Shown here: piece by piece, positions 1 through 6,001 of the stretch
Layout of the letters: every line of letters starts with the position of its first letter
Numbering within the stretch: position 1 is the stretch's first letter
Origin: Limnohabitans sp. Rim8
Lineage (GTDB): Bacteria > Pseudomonadota > Gammaproteobacteria > Burkholderiales > Burkholderiaceae_C
Direction of reading: 5' to 3'
Length of the DNA stretch: 6,453 bases
NCBI GenBank assembly: GCA_945877725.1
Contig: CAMDXR010000185.1
Span: 1-6,453, forward strand
The notes under the pieces: model-generated
What the model was told of the DNA's origin: nothing
Database searches by the model: none
What the model saw: the letters and a program-made list of their open reading frames with translations, nothing else
Translations under genes and position numbers: made by a program

Positions 1-1052
1 ACGTTGGGGATACGGATCGATGCCGAGCGGTTTTTGGCCGAATAAGCCAATTTGACCGGAGCTTCGTAGTGTGGAACCAAACGCTTGTAGCTGTTGGTGC
101 CTGGGTTGGTGATGGCGTTGAGGGCACGAGCGTGCTTGATGATGCCGCCAATGTAGTACAGAGCAAACTCGGACAAACCAGCGTAGCCGTTGCCTGCGAA
201 CAAGTTTTTGCCGTCTTTCCAGATGGACTGGTGAACGTGCATACCGGAACCGTTGTCGCCAGCGTAAGGCTTGGGCATGAAGGTAGCGGTTTTGCCGTAA
301 GCGTTGGCCACGTTGTGGATCACGTACTTTTGCAGCAAGGTCCAGTCGGCGCGCTCAACCAAAGTGGAGAAACGGGTGCCGATTTCGCACTGACCAGCGC
401 CAGCCACTTCGTGGTGGTGCACTTCAACCGGGATACCCACGGATTCGAGGATCAGGGACATTTCGCTGCGCATGTCGTGCGTGCTGTCCACTGGGGGCAC
501 TGGGAAGTAACCCCCTTTGACGCGGTTGCGGTGACCGCTGTTGCCGTTGTCCATCTTGGTGCCGCTGTTCCATGGGGCTTCGGCTTCGTCGATGGCGTAG
601 AAAGTGTTGTTGGGTTCGGTGCTCCAGCGCACGTCATCGAACAAGAAGAATTCTGGCTCGGGACCGAAGTAAGCGGTGTCGCCCAGGCCCGATTGCTTGA
701 GGTAAGTCTCGGCGCGCTTGGCGATGGAACGTGGGTCACGCTCGTAGGCTTTGCCGTCGGTGGGCTCGATCACGTCACAGATCATCACCAAGGTGACTTC
801 TTCGAAGAAGGGGTCAATGATGGCGCTGTTGGGATCTGGGATCAACAACATGTCAGAAGCTTCGATGCCCTTCCAGCCAGCGATAGAGGAACCGTCGAAG
901 GCTTGACCTTCTTCGAACTTGCTTTCACTGAACTGCGACACGGGCGCAGTGATGTGCTGCCATTTGCCACGGGTATCGGTGAAACGGAAGTCAACAAACT
1001 TGACTTCGTTCTCTTTCACCATCTTCATCACGTCTGCGACGGTCTTGGCCAT
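1..1052 (-). CDS. glnA: Glutamine synthetase, type I (GlnA), C-terminus beyond window
   Basis: Glutamine synthetase makes glutamine from glutamate, ammonia and ATP in the cytoplasm and is the central step of ammonium assimilation. The first 350 codons are present (family length about 470); the gene runs off the left edge. The protein begins MAKTVADVMKMV. Recognisable motifs are DGSSI (Asp53), GPEPEFF with metal-ligand Glu132 and Glu134, EVAGAGQCEI (Glu215, Glu223), GMHVH with His272, NSYKRLVP with Arg324, Glu330 of the active-site flap, and NRSASIRIP with Arg342. These align with the E. coli active-site residues at a constant offset of +3 and none is altered. The adenylylation Tyr (near 397 in E. 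coli) lies outside the window. The ATG at 1052-1050 is preceded by a good AGGAGAA ribosome binding site, which fixes the start. A sigma-54 promoter and NtrC-like sites lie upstream, so nitrogen control is expected. In many betaproteobacteria ntrB/ntrC follow glnA, but that side is not visible here. Confidence 0.98.
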   Translation of the reverse strand, partial: MAKTVADVMKMVKENEVKFVDFRFTDTRGKWQHITAPVSQFSESKFEEGQAFDGSSIAGWKGIEASDMLLIPDPNSAIIDPFFEEVTLVMICDVIEPTDGKAYERDPRSIAKRAETYLKQSGLGDTAYFGPEPEFFLFDDVRWSTEPNNTFYAIDEAEAPWNSGTKMDNGNSGHRNRVKGGYFPVPPVDSTHDMRSEMSLILESVGIPVEVHHHEVAGAGQCEIGTRFSTLVERADWTLLQKYVIHNVANAYGKTATFMPKPYAGDNGSGMHVHQSIWKDGKNLFAGNGYAGLSEFALYYIGGIIKHARALNAITNPGTNSYKRLVPHYEAPVKLAYSAKNRSASIRIPN

Positions 1053-1056
1053 CAAA

Positions 1057-1063
1057 TTCTCCT
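1057..1063 (-). promoter_or_regulatory. Ribosome binding site of glnA
   Basis: On the minus strand AGGAGAA sits four bases before the ATG at 1052. It is the strongest Shine-Dalgarno match among the genes of the window, in line with a highly translated enzyme, and it decides the glnA start. Confidence 0.85.
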
Positions 1064-1097
1064 GAATGGAAAGGGGTTAAAAAGTGTACGAACAGGT

Positions 1098-1116
1098 CTT
1101 GCAGTTTCTGTGCCAA
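1098..1116 (-). promoter_or_regulatory. Sigma-54 (RpoN) promoter of glnA
   Basis: The minus strand reads TTGGCACAGAAACTGCAAG. This matches the sigma-54 consensus TGGCAC-N5-TTGC at nine of ten conserved positions (CTGC in place of TTGC). The invariant GG (1114-1113) and GC (1102-1101) are separated by exactly 10 bases, as this sigma factor requires. Transcription should start about 12 bases after the GC, near 1089-1090, giving a leader of roughly 37 nt before the glnA ATG. Sigma-54 promoters need a bound activator; the NtrC-like dyads at 1292-1329 are the obvious candidates. The start site is inferred, not measured. Confidence 0.88.
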
Positions 1117-1291
1117 CTTGGGGCAAATTGAGCCGCCTGAACAGCCCGTTATTGTGCCTTGCGCCAAGCCCATTCACCCCTTGAGACTTAAAAAAACCAA
1201 ATTGAAGTCTTGTTGTCACTGATTTCTTATGTCTCACGGAGAGTCAATTTGGGTTTCAAGGGGCCAGGAATTTCAGGATCACATTTTTGCG
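1117..1291. other. Spacer between glnA promoter and NtrC-like sites
   Basis: This partly AT-rich stretch separates the enhancer from the sigma-54 promoter. It contains a seven-A run (1190-1196), which might help bending, but I see no convincing IHF site. The end of the five-gene cluster should be transcribed into it, yet no GC-rich hairpin followed by a U-run is visible on the minus strand. No coding sequence is supported here. Confidence 0.5.
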
Positions 1292-1308
1292 TGCACCAAA
1301 ATAATACA
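1292..1308. promoter_or_regulatory. NtrC-like binding site, promoter-proximal (half-conserved)
   Basis: The plus strand reads TGCACCAAAATAATACA. Compared with the NtrC dyad TGCACCA-N3-TGGTGCA, the left half matches 7 of 7 and the right half 4 of 7. It is probably the weaker partner of the site centred 21 bp away. Its centre (1300) is about 210 bp upstream of the predicted glnA transcription start. It would work by cooperative binding with the stronger site and DNA looping to sigma-54 polymerase. Confidence 0.68.
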
Positions 1309-1312
1309 ATAA

Positions 1313-1329
1313 AGCACCAATTTAGTGCA
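1313..1329. promoter_or_regulatory. NtrC-like binding site, distal (strong dyad)
   Basis: The plus strand reads AGCACCAATTTAGTGCA, matching the NtrC dyad TGCACCA-N3-TGGTGCA at 12 of 14 conserved positions. Its centre (1321) is 21 bp, two helical turns, from the neighbouring site, so the two dimers would lie on the same DNA face. It is about 230 bp upstream of the predicted glnA start. It ends 7 bases before the stop codon of the upstream gene at 1337. Confidence 0.8.
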
Positions 1330-1336
1330 ATAAAAA

Positions 1337-2152
1337 TCAACGCACCATTTCAGGGCCATATTCCAATGCAAACGCTGTCAAGCCTTTGCGCAGGTCCACA
1401 TAGGCAAGTTCGGCAGGTTCTGGTTCACCTTTGACACCCAATTCAATATGCCGCCCCCATTGCGGATGGTCCACACTGGGCAGGCTAAACACTTTAACGC
1501 CCGGATGTTGGGCTTCTATGGACTCCATCAGCGGGGTCAGGGTGGCCTCCATGGCGCCGAAAATAATCACAGATTTTTCTACGTAGGCATTTTTGCGGAA
1601 GTGAGCGCTGTACTGCGCGTCCAGAACCGACTCGATCATGGGCCATGCCATCACGGGAAAACCGGGCACAAAATGCACCACGCCACCGCCCGAACCCAGG
1701 CAACTGAAGCCTGGAATTTTGTTGTACGGATTGCGAATGATGGCGGCCCCCTGCGGGAAGACGCCCATGTTCAAACGGTGCACGTTATCGGGGCGATCCG
1801 GCTCATAAGCCACGCCTTGCTCTTTGGCCGTGTCTTGCATGCGTTCTTGTATCAACAACTTGGCTTCTGGGTGCAAAACAAGGGGCACGCTCAAGGCGCG
1901 CGCGGCACATTGACGGGTGTGGTCGTCCGGGGTGGCCCCGATGCCGCCACAACTGAACACCACATCGGCCGATTCAAAGGCCCGTTTCAGCGTGGCCGTG
2001 ATGCGCTCTGGCGAATCGCCCACATATTCGGCCCAAGTCAGGTTCAAGCCTCGTGCAGTGAGCAACTCAATGACTTTGGGCATGTGTTTGTCGGATCGCT
2101 TGCCCGACATGATTTCGTCGCCAATGATGATCAGGCCAAATGAGGGGGTCAT
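1337..2152 (-). CDS. Molybdopterin-binding (MoCF/CinA N-terminal type) protein
   Basis: This 271-residue cytoplasmic protein has a single MoCF-type fold like the N-terminal half of CinA. Visible motifs are GDEIMSGKR (11-19), the nucleotide/cofactor-loop motif SCGGIGATPDDHTR (67-80) and FVPGFPVM (161-168, equivalent to the CinA LPGVP motif). The nicotinamide-nucleotide amidase domain of full-length CinA (about 410-420 residues) is absent; such single-domain homologues are often labelled 'competence/damage-inducible protein A'. That name says little about function, and the substrate is unknown. I chose the ATG at 2152 because the protein then begins MTPSFGLIII, directly before the first beta strand. 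An in-frame TTG at 2170 would add six residues but has no ribosome binding site. It is the last gene of the cluster, 23 nt after the EI24 gene, and its stop abuts the glnA enhancer. Confidence 0.9.
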   Translation of the reverse strand: MTPSFGLIIIGDEIMSGKRSDKHMPKVIELLTARGLNLTWAEYVGDSPERITATLKRAFESADVVFSCGGIGATPDDHTRQCAARALSVPLVLHPEAKLLIQERMQDTAKEQGVAYEPDRPDNVHRLNMGVFPQGAAIIRNPYNKIPGFSCLGSGGGVVHFVPGFPVMAWPMIESVLDAQYSAHFRKNAYVEKSVIIFGAMEATLTPLMESIEAQHPGVKVFSLPSVDHPQWGRHIELGVKGEPEPAELAYVDLRKGLTAFALEYGPEMVR

Positions 2153-2175
2153 GTTGAAAACTTTCAGCAAAAAGA

Positions 2176-3099
2176 TCAGTGATTGCGCCTGGGCTCAATG
2201 TCGGTCACGTCGTCCGAAGACCCCATCGGCCCCGAGCCCAACCGTGCGGCAGCATAAGAAGAACCGGCCTCTTTGGGCAGCACCTCTTCCGCAACAACGT
2301 GCTGACCTTCGAGGCGCAGAGCCTGTAAAGCCGATAAAGCGAAATGGGCAAACCATAGCGATGAAAAGGTAAAAACCAGGGTGTAAATCCAGATCGCTAT
2401 CGGTATCAGAATGACAAATGCTGCGGCAAACAAGGCCCCCGAGGCCCAAACCAAGCTGGGCGCTGCGCCCATGAGCCCGGTGGCCACACCCATGCCCAAC
2501 AGGCTTATGCGGTGACGCGCCATCAAGGTGTGCCGTTCGTCAGCGCTGGCGAACTCGGCCAACACATCAAATGCCATGACGCGGTAAGTCAGCCAGCCCC
2601 AGATCAGCGCAGGCAACAACATGGCCAGGGGCGGGACCAACCACATGGGCAAGGTCAACAACAGAGCCCCAAAAGCCAACAATAAGGACGAAAAAGTCCA
2701 CCATAAACCCAGCAGCAAACCACCCCCTTGCTTGCGCTGGAGGTCCGCAAAGCGACGGTCGGCGACCAACCGGGTGAGCGAAGGGGTCATCAGAAACGAA
2801 ACCGCCAACAACGAGGCCACCACCACGATGGGCGTGACGGTAAAAATAACCAACAAAGGCGCCACGACGGTTTTGAGATTGGCCAGTCCAATACCCTCAA
2901 GCCAGCCCCAGACCACAGCCAGCCAACTGGAGGCGTCCAACCACGCCCGCACCCAAGTGAGGGATGAATCCCAATACAGGTAGCCCAACAGCCATGACAG
3001 TGCCACGATCACCACCAAGGGCAAAAAAGACAAGCCGATCACGCGGGGATACAGGCAATACAAGGAAGCACGCCAAAAAGAATCTGCCAAAAGTTTCAT
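2176..3099 (-). CDS. EI24-domain integral membrane protein
   Basis: This is a 307-residue inner-membrane protein. Hydrophobic segments lie near residues 20-42, 78-103, 128-152, 154-172 and 200-256 (the last probably holding two helices). Their arrangement and the N-terminal pattern (SFWRASLYCLYPRVIGLSFL) fit the EI24/CysZ-like family. The C-terminal 45 residues or so are hydrophilic and acidic, and presumably cytoplasmic. CysZ is a sulfate channel, but no cysteine-biosynthesis genes are nearby and the protein is somewhat longer than CysZ (about 250), so sulfate transport should not be assumed. The ATG at 3099 starts a typical short hydrophilic lead-in to the first helix, although its ribosome binding site is weak. 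It lies 46 nt after the desaturase gene and 23 nt before the MoCF gene, so co-transcription is likely. Confidence 0.82.
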   Translation of the reverse strand: MKLLADSFWRASLYCLYPRVIGLSFLPLVVIVALSWLLGYLYWDSSLTWVRAWLDASSWLAVVWGWLEGIGLANLKTVVAPLLVIFTVTPIVVVASLLAVSFLMTPSLTRLVADRRFADLQRKQGGGLLLGLWWTFSSLLLAFGALLLTLPMWLVPPLAMLLPALIWGWLTYRVMAFDVLAEFASADERHTLMARHRISLLGMGVATGLMGAAPSLVWASGALFAAAFVILIPIAIWIYTLVFTFSSLWFAHFALSALQALRLEGQHVVAEEVLPKEAGSSYAAARLGSGPMGSSDDVTDIEPRRNH

Positions 3100-3145
3100 G
3101 ATCGAAGCTTAACAGTCGAACTTCTGGCCGCTGGCATCGCCCTGT

Positions 3146-4108
3146 TCAGGCTCGCCCAGCCAAGCGCAAAAGGCCTTGCCACTGTTGGGCCCAGAAACCC
3201 TTGCCGTAGTCGCGGCCCAACGCCAACTGATCCCGCACGCCCGTCGGTTCGTAGCGCAAGCTAAAGTCTGCCGTGCCAAAAAGCATGTCCCACCAGGGCA
3301 AAAGCACACCGAAGTTGCAACCGCCCAGCACCGTTTGCCCGTTGCGAATCGATTCATGGCCAATACCAACACTGTGATGACGTCGGTGAAAGCGCGGGCT
3401 GATCCAAAGGCGATCACCAACGCGGCCGAACCAGATGCGCACATTGGCGTGCTGAAAGCTTTCACTCAATTGGCTGAGGGCCACCAGAGCCACAAACTGC
3501 CCAGGTCCAACCCCAATCAATACGGCCACGATCGACAATAACAAACTGGTCAAGATGTCGTCGAGCAGGTGGTTGCGGTTGTCGGTCCACATGTTCATGT
3601 TGCGCTGCGAATGGTGCAGCGAATGCAGCGCCCACCAGGTGTCTGACTGGTGCTGAGCGCGGTGCACCCAGTAATGTACGAAGTCGAAAACCACCAGATA
3701 AATGAAAAAACTCACCAATGCGAGATCGGTCACACCGGGCCACAAAGCGTCCAAATGCAGCGTAGGCCACCCCATGCTGCGCAGCCAACCCCAGCCTTGT
3801 TCAAAGGCGGCATCCAGCGTAAAAAACATGACCAGCTTGAACAAACCCAGACGGTGAATCAGGGTGTAAAGCACATCCACACGCACCGCTTGTCGGTCTG
3901 GCTGAGCCTCAACCGGCCATTGACGCTGAAGCGGCTCGATCACGACCAGAAGCACAGCAATCTGAAGCAGGCCCACCACCAACCAACCCGTGCCTTCGTA
4001 GGCTTTTTCGAGCAAATGACCCTGGCCTGCTGCAAAGGCAATAGGCTGAACCACCCCTTCGTAAAGAGACTCTTGCAACCAGGCAAAACTGTCCAGCAAA
4101 AAGTTCAT
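3146..4108 (-). CDS. Sterol desaturase / fatty acid hydroxylase family membrane enzyme
   Basis: This is a 320-residue integral membrane di-iron enzyme of the fatty acid hydroxylase superfamily, whose members use O2 to hydroxylate or desaturate lipids. The histidine clusters expected to hold the two irons are all present: HYWVHRAQH (His145, 149, 153), HSLHH (His162, 165, 166) and HRRHH (His241, 244, 245); His180 and His220 are possible extra ligands. Hydrophobic segments occur near 41-58, 86-99, 127-144 and 182-211, leaving the His boxes on one membrane face. The substrate cannot be told from sequence; bacterial members act on diverse lipids, and a sterol substrate is not implied. The ATG at 4108 follows the deacetylase stop by only 4 nt, with a GGAAAA ribosome binding site inside the end of that gene, which points to translational coupling. 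Confidence 0.93.
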   Translation of the reverse strand: MNFLLDSFAWLQESLYEGVVQPIAFAAGQGHLLEKAYEGTGWLVVGLLQIAVLLVVIEPLQRQWPVEAQPDRQAVRVDVLYTLIHRLGLFKLVMFFTLDAAFEQGWGWLRSMGWPTLHLDALWPGVTDLALVSFFIYLVVFDFVHYWVHRAQHQSDTWWALHSLHHSQRNMNMWTDNRNHLLDDILTSLLLSIVAVLIGVGPGQFVALVALSQLSESFQHANVRIWFGRVGDRLWISPRFHRRHHSVGIGHESIRNGQTVLGGCNFGVLLPWWDMLFGTADFSLRYEPTGVRDQLALGRDYGKGFWAQQWQGLLRLAGRA

Positions 4109-4112
4109 CTGT

Positions 4113-4973
4113 TTATTTTCCAGAAACTGTCAAAACCGATAAATTCAAAGGGTGTTGACGTATCCATGCACGGTACTCAGGGTGCTCACGCAGGGTGGCA
4201 AAGCACAAACCACGGGCTTTCAAGCCGACGATCAAGGGCTCCAAAACCACGGGTGCCCAAGGGTCCTTACGCGACCAGATGCCCAAATGCGCCACCAAAA
4301 TATCCCCTTCACGGATATTTTTGAGCGCCTTACTCAGGAGTTTTGCGTTGGTATAGGGTTCACTGGGCAATTCGTCACCCAAAAAACCGGCATCCGCCCA
4401 GCCCACATGGGCAAAGCCGCATTGCCGCGCAGCGGCTACTAATTTAGCCGAAGTTTTGCCCCCAGGGGCGCGAAACAAGGGCAATGGGCTCTGCCCCGTC
4501 AAATCTTGCAGCCGACGCGCAGCTTGCTGCAAGTTTTGGCAATAGTCTTTGGCAGTCCAGACCAAGCTCTTGCCCGACTGCTCACCCGAACTGGGTTGGA
4601 TACGGAATCTTTGGACATCACCCTCGTTCAGGTCAGCCCGCCAATAGGCATGGTCCCAAGTGTGCGAAGCAAAAGCATGGCCCTCAGCGGCTCGCGCTTT
4701 CCACCAAGGTGCCCAGTGCTCCCCCAGTGAGCCATCCCCTTGTTGGGTTTTTTCGTGGGCAGCAAAGAAGGTCACCTGAACCTGCTGCCGCTGAAGTACT
4801 TCAGCAATCAAAGGGGCTACGCCCATATGGCCGGTATCAAAAGTCAGGTAAACCGGATTTTTGCAAGGGGCTTTTGGAGCTTGTGGCGTTTGCGCGGCTG
4901 CACTTAAGCAAAAAGCCACAGCGCTCAGCGCCACCGCCTTCAAAGGAATCCGAAGCTCAGTTGCGGCCCGCAT
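4113..4973 (-). CDS. Exported polysaccharide deacetylase (NodB-homology) family protein
   Basis: This 286-residue protein has an N-terminal signal peptide (hydrophobic core at about 10-24, likely cleavage after SAAA at 24-27), so it should act in the periplasm. The rest is a NodB/carbohydrate esterase 4-like domain: motif 1 TFDTGH (44-49), motif 2 HTWDH (His104, His108), motif 3 FRAPGG (Arg168), a Trp/Asp segment GWADAG (191-196) and motif 5 VAHLG (His229). In classical members motif 1 is TFDDG, with the first Asp as catalytic base and the second as a metal ligand; here the second is Thr47. Metal binding or activity may therefore differ, and the glycan substrate is unknown. The ATG at 4973 overlaps the propeller gene by 17 nt. 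In-frame starts at 4994 (ATG) and 5012 (GTG) would lengthen the signal peptide's N-region; none has a clear ribosome binding site, so the exact start is uncertain. Confidence 0.9.
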   Translation of the reverse strand: MRAATELRIPLKAVALSAVAFCLSAAAQTPQAPKAPCKNPVYLTFDTGHMGVAPLIAEVLQRQQVQVTFFAAHEKTQQGDGSLGEHWAPWWKARAAEGHAFASHTWDHAYWRADLNEGDVQRFRIQPSSGEQSGKSLVWTAKDYCQNLQQAARRLQDLTGQSPLPLFRAPGGKTSAKLVAAARQCGFAHVGWADAGFLGDELPSEPYTNAKLLSKALKNIREGDILVAHLGIWSRKDPWAPVVLEPLIVGLKARGLCFATLREHPEYRAWIRQHPLNLSVLTVSGK

Positions 4974-5946
4974 GATCCAACGTCCAGACCCCATGAGGGG
5001 ACTTGCCCACACGCACTTGGCGCACCACTTTGCGGCTGGCGATGTCTACCACGGTCATCTTTTTGGACCAACGTGACGCCAACAAGAGCGTTTTACCGTC
5101 TTTGCTGACTTCCATACAGTCAGGACCCGAGGGACCCGGTAACTCAGCCACCACTTGCAAAGTGGTGTAGTTGATCTGGCTGACTGTGTTGGCCACCCGG
5201 TTGCTGACAAAGACATGCTGTCGGTCGCCCAGGGCACGAAACGCGTGGGCGCCTTTACCGGTCATCAGGGTTTTGATCATTTTCGGCACAGGGCCAGTCA
5301 AGTCATAGACCTCGACCCCATCGCCCCCGGTCAATCCAACCAACAAGGTTTTGTCATCGGGCGTGCCAAACACATCGGCTGGCATGGGGCCTGTGGGGAC
5401 CCGACTCTTTAATGTTTGCGTGTTCAGGTCAATGGTGACCAACTCGTCACTGTCTTGCATGGTGACCCAGACGGTCGTGCTTTTGCTGTCGATCCAGAGG
5501 TGACTGGGGGTCTTGCCGGTTGCAATGCGCTTGACCAAGCTTGGCCTCTGGCCATCCCAGCGGTAAATGTCCACATGGTCCAAGCGGTTGGCAGCGGTAA
5601 CAAACCATTTCATGTCGGGGGAAAAGCGCAGCTGGTAGGGGTCCAGAATGCCCGTGAGGGTTCGCTGCACCACCGCAGTTCGGGGGTCAATGAAGGTGAG
5701 CGAATCGCTCAGGGCATTGGCCACGATGACTGATTTCTCATCGGGGGTCATGTATATGTGGTGCGGCTCTTTGCCAGTGGGGATGCGCTGAGTCTCGGTC
5801 CAGGTCACCGGGTCTATCACACTGACATTGCCACTGAGAGAATTCAGTACAAAGATGGGCGCAGTCATTTGCGCAGAAAGTGCCTGGCAGAACAAAGTGA
5901 CCACGCTCAGGGTCAAAATTCGGGAAAATTGAATCAAAACAATCAC
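4957..5946 (-). CDS. Exported YVTN/YncE-type beta-propeller protein
   Basis: This 329-residue protein begins with a signal peptide (hydrophobic stretch about 2-20, likely cleavage after ALSA at 22-25), so it is probably periplasmic. The rest is a run of roughly 40-45-residue beta-propeller blades with the usual pattern of small/Asn motifs, 'VIDP' or 'TIDL' strands and 'TGK.PHH' turns: for example VSVIDPVTW (41-49), LTFIDPRTA (83-91), LVTIDLNTQ (169-177), SQINYTTLQ (256-264) and TVVDIASRK (298-306). Turns such as GKEPHHI, GKTPSHL and GKSPHGV recur. Such proteins usually act as binding scaffolds; no catalytic or haem-binding motif is visible and the ligand is unknown. I chose the GTG at 5946 because it places the signal peptide at the N-terminus and follows a GAAAGA ribosome binding site. 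The frame stays open to 6162, but that extension overlaps the divergent hydrolase gene and shows no exported-protein character. Confidence 0.88.
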   Translation of the reverse strand: MIVLIQFSRILTLSVVTLFCQALSAQMTAPIFVLNSLSGNVSVIDPVTWTETQRIPTGKEPHHIYMTPDEKSVIVANALSDSLTFIDPRTAVVQRTLTGILDPYQLRFSPDMKWFVTAANRLDHVDIYRWDGQRPSLVKRIATGKTPSHLWIDSKSTTVWVTMQDSDELVTIDLNTQTLKSRVPTGPMPADVFGTPDDKTLLVGLTGGDGVEVYDLTGPVPKMIKTLMTGKGAHAFRALGDRQHVFVSNRVANTVSQINYTTLQVVAELPGPSGPDCMEVSKDGKTLLLASRWSKKMTVVDIASRKVVRQVRVGKSPHGVWTLDHAGRN

Positions 5947-6001
5947 AAAAAATCTTTCAAAATCGCGGTGAAGTGTAATCGCCCAAAGCACAGGAACACA
6001 G
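5947..6001. promoter_or_regulatory. Divergent intergenic spacer
   Basis: These 55 bp separate the propeller gene (minus) from the alpha/beta hydrolase gene (plus) and must hold at least the two ribosome binding sites. The propeller cluster has no other upstream space on this strand, so its promoter must lie here or inside the 5' end of the hydrolase gene. The spacer is A/T-rich toward the propeller side, but I cannot assign a -35/-10 pair with acceptable spacing in either direction. Confidence 0.4.
5992..5995 (+). promoter_or_regulatory. Ribosome binding site deciding the hydrolase start
   Basis: AGGA lies six bases before the ATG at 6002. It favours that codon over the second in-frame ATG at 6011, where the spacing would be 15 bases. 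Confidence 0.6.

Noticed and set aside
69..1184. Long open frame of 371 codons on the plus strand, antisense to glnA
   Set aside because: It lies almost wholly opposite glnA, whose protein is unmistakable. The translation has no recognisable family or start signals, and its openness follows from the codon bias of glnA.
1184..1210. Inverted repeat AGACTT...AAGTCT as a possible terminator of the five-gene cluster
   Set aside because: The stem is only 6 bp and AT-rich, the loop is 15 bases, and the T-run (minus strand) is inside the loop, not after the stem.
1448..2143. Open frame of 231 codons on the plus strand opposite the MoCF gene
   Set aside because: It is a shadow of a well-recognised protein on the minus strand; its composition (rich in His, Gln and Gly) is typical of antisense frames.
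2176..3099. EI24 protein as the sulfate channel CysZ
   Set aside because: The fold family is shared, but the length, the hydrophilic C-terminal tail and the lack of any sulfur-assimilation neighbour do not support a specific sulfate role.
3176..3541. Plus-strand open frames opposite the desaturase, EI24 and deacetylase genes
   Set aside because: They all lie within confidently assigned minus-strand genes and show no motif, signal peptide or ribosome binding site of their own.
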